NCBI GenBank assembly: GCA_029975765.1
Contig: JARKOK010000071.1
Span: 1 to 44,390 of the forward strand
Direction of reading: 5' to 3'
Length of the DNA: 44,390 nucleotides
Origin: Aggregatilineales bacterium
GTDB taxonomy: Bacteria > Chloroflexota > Anaerolineae > Aggregatilineales > Phototrophicaceae
Below the pieces are notes generated by a model, which saw only the letters and a list, made by a program, of their open reading frames with translations, ran no database searches and had not been told where the DNA came from. This document shows, one piece after another, positions 31,721-39,852 of this stretch (position 1 is its first letter; each line of letters starts with the position of its first letter). The translations under genes were made by a program, and so were the position numbers.

Positions 31721-32407
31721 CTATGCGGTTTCATCCGTAAAGCGGTAACCAACCCCAAATACGGTCAGAACGTAGCGGGGGTGCGATGGGTCGGGTTCGA
31801 GTTTGGCGCGCAGGTTACGGATATGGACATCCACCGTCCGTTCAACGTTTTCGAACCAGTCACCCTTAAGCCGTTCCAGCAGATGAGCGCGGGTGAAAAC
31901 CTGCCCCGGCGCGCTCATCAGAACGGTGAGCAGGTCGAATTCGGAGGGCGTGAGTTCGATTTTGCGTTCTCCGACACGAACGAGGTGAGTTCCTTTATCC
32001 AGGGTGACATCGCCTACCCGCAGGATGTCGGCAGCCGGTGGTGGTTCGGTCGCGCGGCGCAGGACAGCCCGAATCCGGGCGACCAGTTCGGCCATACCAA
32101 ACGGCTTGGTAACATAATCATCGGCGCCGAGTTCCAGCCCGACGACCTTATCGGTTTCTTCAACACGGGCGGTCAGCATAATGACGGGTGTCTGCCGCTC
32201 CTTACGGAAGTGACGCATGAATTCCAGTCCGTCCATTTCCGGCATCATGATGTCCAGCAGGACCAGGTCAGGTTTTTCGTGCCGCGCAACATACAGGGCT
32301 TCGCGCCCGTTAGAAGCCGTTACCGTTCGAAAACCGGTTTCTGTCAGATAGTCGGTCAGCAGCCGCAGGGTACTCAGTTTGTCGTCCACGATCAGGATGG
32401 TTTTCAT
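31721..32407 (-). CDS. OmpR/PhoB-family response regulator
   Basis: About 228 residues from ATG 32407 (MKTILIVDD is the usual start); the track start 32431 adds eight residues and is less likely. The receiver domain has VDDK and phospho-acceptor D52 in DLVLLDIMMPEMDG, and VTKPFG with the conserved Lys. The winged-helix DNA-binding domain (about 130-225) has SEFDLLTVLMSAPGQVFTRA, VDVHIRNLRAKL and GVGYRF. It regulates promoters by tandem binding. It is transcribed with the kinase and follows the CotH cluster by about 130 nt. Confidence 0.92.
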   Translation of the reverse strand: MKTILIVDDKLSTLRLLTDYLTETGFRTVTASNGREALYVARHEKPDLVLLDIMMPEMDGLEFMRHFRKERQTPVIMLTARVEETDKVVGLELGADDYVTKPFGMAELVARIRAVLRRATEPPPAADILRVGDVTLDKGTHLVRVGERKIELTPSEFDLLTVLMSAPGQVFTRAHLLERLKGDWFENVERTVDVHIRNLRAKLEPDPSHPRYVLTVFGVGYRFTDETA

Positions 32408-32499
32408 AACAAACTTCTTTGACAGGCTCATGATGATATTCGTATCCTATCGCAAATGACGGCTGAATGCTGTATAGACTTTGGTTGTGCGGGAGTCCC

Positions 32500-32523
32500 G
32501 GCGCAGCCCGTCCAGGCTGCGCC
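32500..32523 (-). other. Hairpin GGCGCAGCC-cgtcca-GGCTGCGCC after the CotH gene
   Basis: Perfect 9-bp stem with a 6-nt loop, 12 nt after the CotH-like stop (minus strand). No T-run. Possible 3' end structure that separates the CotH operon from the regulator pair. Confidence 0.5.
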
Positions 32524-32535
32524 AGGGGTGCGATG

Positions 32536-34107
32536 TCAGTTTCCGGCTGGCTGGCTGCTGACATAGGCCTGTGCCAGAGCATAACGCTGGCTGGCGTGTT
32601 CGATTAGCTGGTTGAGCGAGTTCTTAAACGTGTCCACCGATTCCAGTGCCGGGTCGGCTGTGCCGCTGGCCTCCCCCAGCACATACGGCGCAATCAGTGT
32701 GTGCAGTGCCGTGTAGGTCGCTGCCATCTTTTCCGGCGCGAAAGCACCGTTGATGGTGGCTTCGACGTAATACACATAACGTTCAAGATAGACCGGGTCC
32801 GCCAGCAGATAGCTGATGAGCGGCCAAGTATCACCTGTGCCGGTCAGGTCAAACGCGCCGCTGCTGCCTCCCGGACGCCGGCCTCCGCTGGATAAAGCCT
32901 CATTGTTATCCCATGGAATCCAGGTGAAGCGCCCGGTGGTGGGGTCGTTATACAGATAGTAGTTGTGTGCCATCGTACCGTAGGTATCCCAGTTCTGGAT
33001 AACCGTGTTAACCGCCAGCCAGTGAATGAATTCATCCACATCCAGAATGGCTTCAAGGTGGGCACGCCAGGCCGCCGGGTCAGTCGTGCGTGTTTCAGCG
33101 TGCAGCGCCTCGAACAGCGCGAGGATGTCGCTGTAATCTGCCGCATCTTCGTTGGTTTCTTTCGAGAACGTCGCTTCGTCGAAGGTGCCGGCCTGGAAGC
33201 CGGCGCCGGTGCCTTCCGGCTTGTAGAGATTGCCGCTGTCGTCAGCAAACTGAGTCTGGATGACGGTATCCTCAACAGCTTCGACCGCCGTGTACAGGCC
33301 GATATAGACCGGGTCATCGCCATAATCCAGGTAAACGGCATAGAAGGCGGTCTGCGCGGCAGGGATGCCCGCTTCGCGGAAAATGTCTGCCGCCGCTTTT
33401 TCGTGCAGGTACGACGAGTCGCGGAAGTTGCTGGAGAAACTCAACTCGTCAAACCCGTAGAACCGCTGGTTTTTGACAGTGGGGTAGTCATCCTCAAATT
33501 TATCGAAGTTGAGCTTGAAGCCCAGTTTGAGCGATCCATTACTCCATGCGCCGCTCAAGGTGGAATTGCCTTTATAGCGAATGCCAACGTTCGTCCAGGT
33601 CTGGCCGTTGAAGGAAATATCGGCAGTGACCCAGATGGGGTTCTCATCCGTAAAATCACCACCGCCCGCCATACCGTCGGGGAAATTGCCGCCCATACGC
33701 CCGCCGGGTGGCATCTGATTGGCATCGAAACCTTCTGGCGGCGCGCCCTCAGCCGGGGGCTGGCGGGGACTGCCGCCCGGCGGGGCCTGTCCGGGTTGGA
33801 CATCACCCTCCGGCGGACGGAAGCCACCCATCGCACCCCGGTTCATTCCGACGCCAAATTCTCCAAAGAGGCCGGTCATATCAGCCTGCATGGCCTGCCA
33901 GTTGTCCGGGCTGATGGTGATGGTGATCGTGTTGACGGCAGCCTGAGGAAACACGACCGTATAGTCGGGAGCAGTGTTGTCGCCATGCGAGTATTCGTCC
34001 CACCCCGCGGGGCGTGCCACTGTGTCCTGCGCCAGCATCACGCTGGCGCTCAGCAGAAGGGTGAGAAACATCCCACCGAGAATCAGGCTTGTTTTGCGTC
34101 GGCTCAT
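32536..34107 (-). CDS. CotH-like kinase-fold protein with signal peptide
   Basis: 523 residues from ATG 34107, chosen for AGGAG upstream and a signal peptide (SLILGGMFLTLLLSASVMLA); the track start lies 55 codons earlier. A Gly/Pro/Met-rich low-complexity segment (about 90-165) precedes the CotH domain: DISFNGQTWTNVGIRYKGNS, SSYLHEKAAADIFREAGIPA, TYGTMAHNYYLYND and FTWIPWDNNEAL, which carries the metal-binding Asp. CotH proteins have a protein-kinase fold and phosphorylate spore-coat partners in Bacillus. Here there is no sporulation context. It lies 25 nt after the DUF4956 gene and follows the VTC gene, so it probably works with them at or outside the membrane. Confidence 0.85.
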   Translation of the reverse strand: MSRRKTSLILGGMFLTLLLSASVMLAQDTVARPAGWDEYSHGDNTAPDYTVVFPQAAVNTITITISPDNWQAMQADMTGLFGEFGVGMNRGAMGGFRPPEGDVQPGQAPPGGSPRQPPAEGAPPEGFDANQMPPGGRMGGNFPDGMAGGGDFTDENPIWVTADISFNGQTWTNVGIRYKGNSTLSGAWSNGSLKLGFKLNFDKFEDDYPTVKNQRFYGFDELSFSSNFRDSSYLHEKAAADIFREAGIPAAQTAFYAVYLDYGDDPVYIGLYTAVEAVEDTVIQTQFADDSGNLYKPEGTGAGFQAGTFDEATFSKETNEDAADYSDILALFEALHAETRTTDPAAWRAHLEAILDVDEFIHWLAVNTVIQNWDTYGTMAHNYYLYNDPTTGRFTWIPWDNNEALSSGGRRPGGSSGAFDLTGTGDTWPLISYLLADPVYLERYVYYVEATINGAFAPEKMAATYTALHTLIAPYVLGEASGTADPALESVDTFKNSLNQLIEHASQRYALAQAYVSSQPAGN

Positions 34108-34132
34108 GATTATGGGGCACTCCTGTGATAAG

Positions 34133-34783
34133 TTAGCTGTCGGCCAGGTCGCCTTCGACGACTGGCAGAGCATGGTTAACATAGCTGACCTGTCCTGGCT
34201 GGACGGCGCGCGCGTCGTAAAAGATTTTGATTTCGGCGGTGTCGCGCAGGAAGTCGAGCCGTCCGATCTCAATCCGGCTGATGGGCAGGCCGGTGCGTTC
34301 GCGCAGGTCGGCCAGCAGCAGCGGCCAGCTTTCGGGGCGGATCAGTTCGATACGTTCGTAAGTGACCGATTTGCGCGTTTCGTAGTGAAAACCCCAACCG
34401 CGTTCCAGTACATAGAGCAGGCCGCCCAACACGACATTTACCAGCATAAATTCGGCGTAGGCCTGGCTGCGAAGCAGCAGCGAATTGACGACCGCCAGCG
34501 CAATCAGGACAAACAGATAGGTCATGTCCCGGATCGGCACGGTGTCTGTGCGATAGCGCAGGATGGAGAAGATGGCGAATAAGCCAAAACCTACCCCAAC
34601 ACTGAGATCCGTGCTGTTGAGCAGCCCCATCACGAAAAAGATGATGGTGTTAAAGGCGAAGAACGTGAACACATAATCCTTGTCACGCTGCCGGGGATAG
34701 TAGATAAACCGGATGATGACAAAGACGATTGCCAGATTGAGCGCGAAGCTCATCACAAAATCAACCAGCGAAGGCAGATTCAT
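34133..34783 (-). CDS. DUF4956 membrane protein
   Basis: 216 residues. Four or five membrane helices lie in the first 135 residues (SFALNLAIVFVIIRFIYY, YVFTFFAFNTIIFFVMGLL, MTYLFVLIALAVVNSLLL, FMLVNVVLGGLLYVL). A cytoplasmic C-terminal domain follows (ERIELIRPESWPLLLADLRE, ISRIEIGRLDFLRDTAEIKI). This is the DUF4956 layout. Its gene overlaps the VTC gene by 23 nt and precedes the CotH gene by 25 nt; this trio is a recurrent neighbourhood, as I recall. Role unknown; possibly the membrane partner or polymer conduit of the VTC enzyme. SD AAAGGA. Confidence 0.87.
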   Translation of the reverse strand: MNLPSLVDFVMSFALNLAIVFVIIRFIYYPRQRDKDYVFTFFAFNTIIFFVMGLLNSTDLSVGVGFGLFAIFSILRYRTDTVPIRDMTYLFVLIALAVVNSLLLRSQAYAEFMLVNVVLGGLLYVLERGWGFHYETRKSVTYERIELIRPESWPLLLADLRERTGLPISRIEIGRLDFLRDTAEIKIFYDARAVQPGQVSYVNHALPVVEGDLADS

Positions 34784-35642
34784 AGCCGAACATCCTTTGT
34801 ATGACTTTATTGACCTGTCGCATTTGCGCCTTGAAGTTGTTGATCTTCACGCCGTCATAGAGTGAATACACCCCCGCCGCATACTTGCTGTAGGAAAACG
34901 GACGAATACCAGACTGCCGCATCTGCCGTATAAGTGCGGTGGCCTGCGACCGGCGCGCCTGTTTCACCTCAACAATCACTACTCCGGGGAGATCGGTATA
35001 AGCCCCATGCCAGCGAAATCGCAAATTCATGTCCAGTGTCACCCGTTCTGGTCGGTCCCGGCTCACCAGTGTCAGGCGGACGTATTCATTCCAGAGTTTG
35101 GGTTCCAGCCGGTCAGGGTTGCAGGCGGCATGTTCCAGCGTGAATTCCGCTAACTGGTCATCGAGACGGGTCATCACATCGGGTATTGGCAGCCGGGATT
35201 TAATCGTCCGGTGCTGGTTCGTGCGATGTTTGATCTCGAAGAACGCCATATCGGTGTCAAGATACTTGCGCGCCCGCACTTTGTAACGGGAAGCCACCCC
35301 GTTATGGTGCTGCTCGTAGAACGTGAAGCCGCTGGTATCGAAATACAGTGTCTGGTAGGCGTGCAGGCGTGTATCATTGATGGTCAGCGCCCGGTAGTGT
35401 TCGCTCAGCTTCGGCAGAATGGCGTAGAGTTGATCCATGCCGATGATATATTTCGTGTCCACGCGGTCGAGCAGGGCGGCCTCCTGCTGGAGTTCAGCCA
35501 GGCTGATCGTGTCAAACGGTGTCAGCAGTGTCTCCAGCCGGCGAAACTCGTTATCCTCCTGACCGGTTTCATATGGCTCGTGGATTGTGAACATCTTCCT
35601 CAACAGCCCTTCGCTGGCATTCCCAGCGTTCGTCTTGTGCAT
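34761..35642 (-). CDS. VTC-domain polyphosphate polymerase-like protein
   Basis: 293 residues from ATG 35642. Neither start has a good ribosome site: an internal Met (35594) has GAGGA only 2 nt upstream. The VTC/CYTH tunnel fold is shown by LLDRVDTKYIIG, YQTLYFDTSGFTFYEQHHNG, SRYKVRARKYL, AFFEIKHRTN and VVIVEVKQARRS, with alternating Lys/Arg and Glu lining the tunnel. Yeast VTC4 makes polyphosphate from ATP with Mn2+ by this fold. The protein has no membrane helix and is likely cytoplasmic, docking with DUF4956. The stop overlaps the next gene, indicating coupled translation. A G/C-rich structured leader precedes the start. Confidence 0.82.
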   Translation of the reverse strand: MHKTNAGNASEGLLRKMFTIHEPYETGQEDNEFRRLETLLTPFDTISLAELQQEAALLDRVDTKYIIGMDQLYAILPKLSEHYRALTINDTRLHAYQTLYFDTSGFTFYEQHHNGVASRYKVRARKYLDTDMAFFEIKHRTNQHRTIKSRLPIPDVMTRLDDQLAEFTLEHAACNPDRLEPKLWNEYVRLTLVSRDRPERVTLDMNLRFRWHGAYTDLPGVVIVEVKQARRSQATALIRQMRQSGIRPFSYSKYAAGVYSLYDGVKINNFKAQMRQVNKVIQRMFGYESAFAG

Positions 35643-35643
35643 A

Positions 35644-35706
35644 ACAGTTGAAGATTCAGGGACAGCCGGCGGACATCTGTCCCGTCTTAACTGTCGCTTA
35701 ATCTTC
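35644..35706 (-). promoter_or_regulatory. Structured leader/operator of the VTC operon
   Basis: Nested inverted repeats end just before the VTC start: GGGACA-N13-TGTCCC (35659-35664, 35678-35683) lies inside ACAGTT/AACTGT (35644-35649, 35689-35694), while GAAGATT/AATCTTC (35650-35656, 35700-35706) interlocks with it. It could fold as RNA near the start codon or be a multi-site operator. Confidence 0.45.
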
Positions 35707-35808
35707 GATGTGCCTCACGATAACAGAGAGATATTCAGAAAATGTTTAGAAGGTGTTAGGTAGTTTTTCGGCAGGCGATGGTCACGTCAGCTCAGAGGTG
35801 TTAGGTGA

Positions 35809-35831
35809 AGGGCGGGGGCATCACCCGCCCT
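35809..35831. repeat. REP-like hairpin AGGGCGGG-ggcatca-CCCGCCCT
   Basis: Perfect 8-bp stem with a 7-nt loop, 15 nt beyond the GH130 stop (minus strand). No T-tract. Same GGGCGGG word as at 4806 and 14631. It may end the sugar operon. Confidence 0.6.
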
Positions 35832-35845
35832 GACAGGAGCGGCGG

Positions 35846-36850
35846 TTACAGTTCGGAATGGTGTTTCAGGAAGTCCAGCAGTTCGTGGATGTAGGTAAAG
35901 GCCAGCCCGGTAACGGTATCGGCAGCGCCGTAGTACAGCGTAATCCGTCCGGTCGGCTGGTCGTACAATGCCGCGCACGGGAACACCACGTTGGGCACGT
36001 CGCCGACACATTCGTACAGGGTTTGCGGGGACATCAGATAGGGCGCAGAACGGTAGATCACTTTCCAGGGCTGGTCGAGATCCAGGAGCGCCGCGCCCAT
36101 ACTGTAGACAAAACCGTTGCATGAGGTCAGCACGCCGTGATAAATCAGCAGCCAACCCTCGCTGGTTTCAATCGGCGTTGGGCCGGCGCCGGTTTTGGTG
36201 CTTTGCCACGTCCAGCCCTTCGGCCCCATCACAAACCGGTGTTTGCCCCAGTGAACCATATCCGGGCTTTCGCTGTAAAAAATGTCACCAAACGGGGTGT
36301 GGCCGGTATCGCTGGGGCGGCTGAACATGGCATATTTGCCGTTGATTTTGCGAGGGAACAGGACGCCGTTGCGGTTATAAGGCAGAAAGGCATTTTCCAA
36401 AAAGTGAAAGGACTCAAAATCAAAGGTATAACCCATGCCAATCGTCGGGCCGTGATAGCCGTTGCACCAGGTGACGTAATAACGGTCTTCCAGCCACGTC
36501 ACGCGTGGGTCGTAGCGGTGTACAAACTGCGACAGTTCGGGGTCGGTATAAACCCACTCAATCGGGTCGGGCTGGATGTCCCAGTGGATGCCGTCCTGGC
36601 TGTGGCCGACGTGCAGGTTCATGAACCGCTGTTTGTCGTCCACGCGGAAGACGCCGGCAAAGCTGCCATTGAATGTAACCGCCGCGCTGTTAAAGATGCT
36701 GTTGGAACGGGGAATGGCGTTGCGCGGGATAATCGGGTTCTGACTGTAGCGCCAGACGACATCATGGTTTCCCGCCGGACGTTCTTCGCAGGGCAGATTA
36801 GGAATCCGGGGCGCGAGCGTTTGCCCTGCGGAATAAGAGGTGTTTGCCAT
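35846..36850 (-). CDS. GH130-type glycoside phosphorylase/hydrolase
   Basis: 334 residues from ATG 36850, with CAGGAG 8 nt upstream (the track start is 16 codons earlier). The five-bladed beta-propeller signs are [20 protein letters not shown] near the N-terminus, [19 protein letters not shown] with the catalytic-type Asp, [16 protein letters not shown], and [21 protein letters not shown], plus [12 protein letters not shown]130 enzymes phosphorolyse beta-mannosides, some hydrolyse them. No signal peptide. It is the last gene of the sugar operon, 48 nt after GH36. Substrate class is inferred from the family. Confidence 0.88.
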   Translation of the reverse strand: MANTSYSAGQTLAPRIPNLPCEERPAGNHDVVWRYSQNPIIPRNAIPRSNSIFNSAAVTFNGSFAGVFRVDDKQRFMNLHVGHSQDGIHWDIQPDPIEWVYTDPELSQFVHRYDPRVTWLEDRYYVTWCNGYHGPTIGMGYTFDFESFHFLENAFLPYNRNGVLFPRKINGKYAMFSRPSDTGHTPFGDIFYSESPDMVHWGKHRFVMGPKGWTWQSTKTGAGPTPIETSEGWLLIYHGVLTSCNGFVYSMGAALLDLDQPWKVIYRSAPYLMSPQTLYECVGDVPNVVFPCAALYDQPTGRITLYYGAADTVTGLAFTYIHELLDFLKHHSEL

Positions 36851-36898
36851 GTGAATGCTCCTGTTTGCAGTATGGTGAAAATGGCTCACATCCACCAA

Positions 36899-38848
36899 TC
36901 ATAACACCGGCGCGGCGCCGCCGGGATCGCCGGCCACAAACCACAACTGCCCTTCATGCGGCAGCAAATCTGCCGTGAGCGCGTTCACCAGCTTCGGCCC
37001 GTCCTCATTCGGCCAGTGGCAGGCATACAGGTTGTCGGGCAGCCCCAGGAGCGCGAGAGGGTAGGTACGCTGCACCGCCGTTTCGCCGGTGTTCAGGATG
37101 AACACAGCGGCAGGTAAAGTCTGATCGAGTGCCGAGCGCACCTGTACCAGCACCGGATCAAGGGCGCGAACCGGCGCGCGACCGGTCTCTCCACCGCCCA
37201 GCACCAGCGGTGACTGCCCCAGCAGCGGAAACCGGCAGCGTGATTTATCCGGTGAGAGCAGCAGTTTCCACAGTCGCAGGCGTTCCGGTGACAGCTCGCT
37301 GAGGTTGTCGCTGGTCAGTACCAGACCGCCGGACATCCCGGCGTACAGCGCGAGGGATTGAATTTCCCTGTCTGTCAGGTGATGAAACCGCTCGCGCAGC
37401 AGGATACAGTCCGGGTCGGTCTGCCAGAGAATATGATTGCCAAAGTTACGGGTGGCCTGATCGCGCAGGAGCGACTGCGCCGCCAGACTGTCACCTTCCC
37501 ATTTCACGCCAACATCACGCCCGATACGGACGGCATCCACCAGCCCGACCGACGCCCACAGCGGGCAGCCGCAGCCCAGCCACAGCGCGTCACCGACTGT
37601 TTCCCGAATCATTTCGGCTGTTCGCCGCCAGCTTTCGATGCGCGTCATGCCCGGCTGATACCATTGAGCGCGGTCAGGGCCGTACTCGCTGCCAAAGTGC
37701 ATGAAGTCGGTCTTGAAGTACTCGCAGCCCCACTCGTGCCGCCAGATGCGGAACACCTGCCGCAGGTAGTCGAAGGCGTCGGGGTGCGTCGTATCGAGAA
37801 TGTAATATTCTTCGCTGCGTTTGTGCCAGCGAAACTCGCTGTAAAAACGCATGTGCGCCAGTGGGCCGCCTGTTGCGCGATCAGTCACCACCCAATCGGG
37901 ATGGTCGTGGTACAGGCGGCTGCGGTTGCCAACCATAAACGGCGCAATCCATAGTCCCGGTATAAACCCGGCAGCCCGGATGTCGTCCAGCAGCGGCTTC
38001 ATGCCGCGCGGAAACTGCGGTTTCACATCCAGCCAGTCACCCATTTCCGGTGTGAAGCCGTCGTCAATCTGAAACACCCCCATCGGCAGGTGTTCACGCG
38101 CTGCCACATCGCGCACACCGCGCAGGTGTTCAAGGATATTTTCCTCGGTGATGGCGGCATACAGGCTGTACCACGAACACCAGCCGGTGATCGGCGGCGC
38201 GCTCAAACGCGGCGACATGGCTGCCGCGACAAGGCGCGCCCACTCACGCAGCGCGTCCTCCACGCCGTTATGTTCGAAGATCACCAGCCGTTCGGAGTTG
38301 CAGCGCGCCAGCCCCCGGCGATTTTTGTCATCCCACAGCGTTTCGATGGTCAGCGAGAAGCTCTCCGCCTCGCGCTGGAGCGTGAACGGCTGCTGGTAAC
38401 GGTCGTGACGGTCGAAGCCGATGACAAGGCTGCCCGCGCCGAACAGCGGCAGAAGCTGGGTCATGGCGTAGCCCTGGATGCTGCTGCCAACTGCATACTC
38501 TTCTGGCGGCACATAATAGCTGCCATCCCAGCTAAAGTAGCCGTTTTTAAGAAACGCCCGCAAACCGCCGAGCGGCGCAAGCCGCAGCCCGAACGACAGA
38601 AGTTGAAAGTCATCTGGCAGTGTTTCCAGCCCGTAGCGCAGCCCGCAGCGTGTGTCGCCCTCCGGTTGAAGTTCGACATAAAACGTCCCCGCCGGCAGCG
38701 TGAAACGGGCGGTTATCTCGCCGTCCAGGGCTGTCACAACCGGGGGCGCGTCCGGGAACGGAACGCCGTTGACGACCGGAATCAGCCGCCCCAGGCTGAC
38801 GATACGCGATATCAACGTGATTCCGTCTGGCGCGGCGCTCACGATCAT
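36899..38848 (-). CDS. GH36 alpha-galactosidase-like glycosidase
   Basis: 649 residues, slightly shorter than typical GH36 (about 700). The N-terminal beta-sandwich contains FLKNGYFSWDGSYYVPPEE. The TIM barrel holds WCSWYSLYAAITEENI, FQIDDGFTPEMGDWL, FIPGLWIAPFMVGNRSRLY, the nucleophile in EYFKTDFMHFGSE, and DAVRIGRDVGVKWEG carrying the acid/base Asp. It removes alpha-galactosyl (or a related) residue. The start overlaps the Gfo/Idh stop by 4 nt (ATGA). Cytoplasmic. Close homologues with other alpha-glycoside specificities exist, so the sugar is not fixed. Confidence 0.88.
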   Translation of the reverse strand: MIVSAAPDGITLISRIVSLGRLIPVVNGVPFPDAPPVVTALDGEITARFTLPAGTFYVELQPEGDTRCGLRYGLETLPDDFQLLSFGLRLAPLGGLRAFLKNGYFSWDGSYYVPPEEYAVGSSIQGYAMTQLLPLFGAGSLVIGFDRHDRYQQPFTLQREAESFSLTIETLWDDKNRRGLARCNSERLVIFEHNGVEDALREWARLVAAAMSPRLSAPPITGWCSWYSLYAAITEENILEHLRGVRDVAAREHLPMGVFQIDDGFTPEMGDWLDVKPQFPRGMKPLLDDIRAAGFIPGLWIAPFMVGNRSRLYHDHPDWVVTDRATGGPLAHMRFYSEFRWHKRSEEYYILDTTHPDAFDYLRQVFRIWRHEWGCEYFKTDFMHFGSEYGPDRAQWYQPGMTRIESWRRTAEMIRETVGDALWLGCGCPLWASVGLVDAVRIGRDVGVKWEGDSLAAQSLLRDQATRNFGNHILWQTDPDCILLRERFHHLTDREIQSLALYAGMSGGLVLTSDNLSELSPERLRLWKLLLSPDKSRCRFPLLGQSPLVLGGGETGRAPVRALDPVLVQVRSALDQTLPAAVFILNTGETAVQRTYPLALLGLPDNLYACHWPNEDGPKLVNALTADLLPHEGQLWFVAGDPGGAAPVL

Positions 38849-39840
38849 AACGCGACCTCAGCGCGGCTCTCTGCTGAACGGCGCGCCGCCAGCACCAGAT
38901 CGAGCGATTTGGCGCCCTCGCGCATCGGGGTGCGGGTTTCGCCGCCGGCACGGACAGCCTGGATGAGATCAAGTGTCAGACTGCGGCGGAAGTCCTTTGT
39001 CGACTCGACAGTGATTACCGGATTGTCCGGCTGGTTGGTCTGAGTAAAAATCGCCTGATTGGCAGTCTGAAAATCGGCCACCAGATGATGCGCCACGACG
39101 CGGTAATCGTTGATCCATTTGCCGGGGATGGCATTGTTGGTGGCATAAATCACCCCCAGCCCGCCGCCCTTGAAGCCGACAACGGTCGCGCTTACGTCCT
39201 CAATCGTGTAATCAGGTACGTCCTGATGGAACAGGTTTTCCTGGCGGCTGTAGACGCTCACCGGGTCACCTACCAGATAGCGCAGTAAATCGAACAGGTG
39301 GATCACCTGCTCGACCACCTGCCCGCCGGATTTATCGCGCCTTCGCCACCAGGAAGCGTGCAGCGCGTTGCAGAAGTAACGGGCGGTCATCAATCCGATT
39401 GCCCCGGTCTGCCCGGCGGCCTGCAGCGCCTTGAAGCGTTCGATGGCCTCGCCAAAGCGGAACATAAAACCAACCTGCGACTTCACGCCGGCTTTCTCAA
39501 CCGCTTCGACCATCTGCCATGCATGTTCGGACGTGAGCGCGATGGGTTTCTCCATCAGGATATGCACGCCGGCCTCGGCGGCGCGCTCCACTTCATCGCT
39601 GTGACCATAGGGCGGCAGGGCGACGATGACCATATCCAACTGCGCCTGATCGAACAGGGTGTGATGGTCGGTGAATACAGCAGCGCCCGGCGCATACTTC
39701 TGCTCGAATGCCTGCGCTTTCCAGGCGTTGCGGTCGCAAAAAGCGACCAGGCGAGCCTCATCTTTTAAATCGAGAATGATCTGAGCGTGTTTGTTGGCAA
39801 AATCGCCGCAGCCCAGGATACCAACCCGCAGGGGATTCAC
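38845..39840 (-). CDS. Gfo/Idh/MocA-family oxidoreductase
   Basis: 331 residues. The N-terminal Rossmann fold is RVGILGCGDFANKHAQIIL, followed by FCDRNAWKA, the EKPIALT (EKP) motif near residue 100, and a C-terminal alpha/beta domain with GGQVVEQVIHLFDLLRYLVG, where the His is the usual catalytic residue. It oxidises or reduces a sugar carbon with NAD(P). The start is GTG 39840 with AGGAGA 9 nt upstream. It lies 12 nt after the MDR dehydrogenase gene and overlaps GH36. The two dehydrogenases may together run an oxidation-elimination-reduction cycle or oxidise the released monosaccharide. Confidence 0.88.
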   Translation of the reverse strand: MNPLRVGILGCGDFANKHAQIILDLKDEARLVAFCDRNAWKAQAFEQKYAPGAAVFTDHHTLFDQAQLDMVIVALPPYGHSDEVERAAEAGVHILMEKPIALTSEHAWQMVEAVEKAGVKSQVGFMFRFGEAIERFKALQAAGQTGAIGLMTARYFCNALHASWWRRRDKSGGQVVEQVIHLFDLLRYLVGDPVSVYSRQENLFHQDVPDYTIEDVSATVVGFKGGGLGVIYATNNAIPGKWINDYRVVAHHLVADFQTANQAIFTQTNQPDNPVITVESTKDFRRSLTLDLIQAVRAGGETRTPMREGAKSLDLVLAARRSAESRAEVAL

Positions 39841-39852
39841 AGGTATGCTCTC

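Noticed and set aside
32965-34128. 387-aa plus-strand ORF over the CotH gene
   Set aside because: Antisense shadow; the CotH motifs, signal peptide and SD are on the minus strand.
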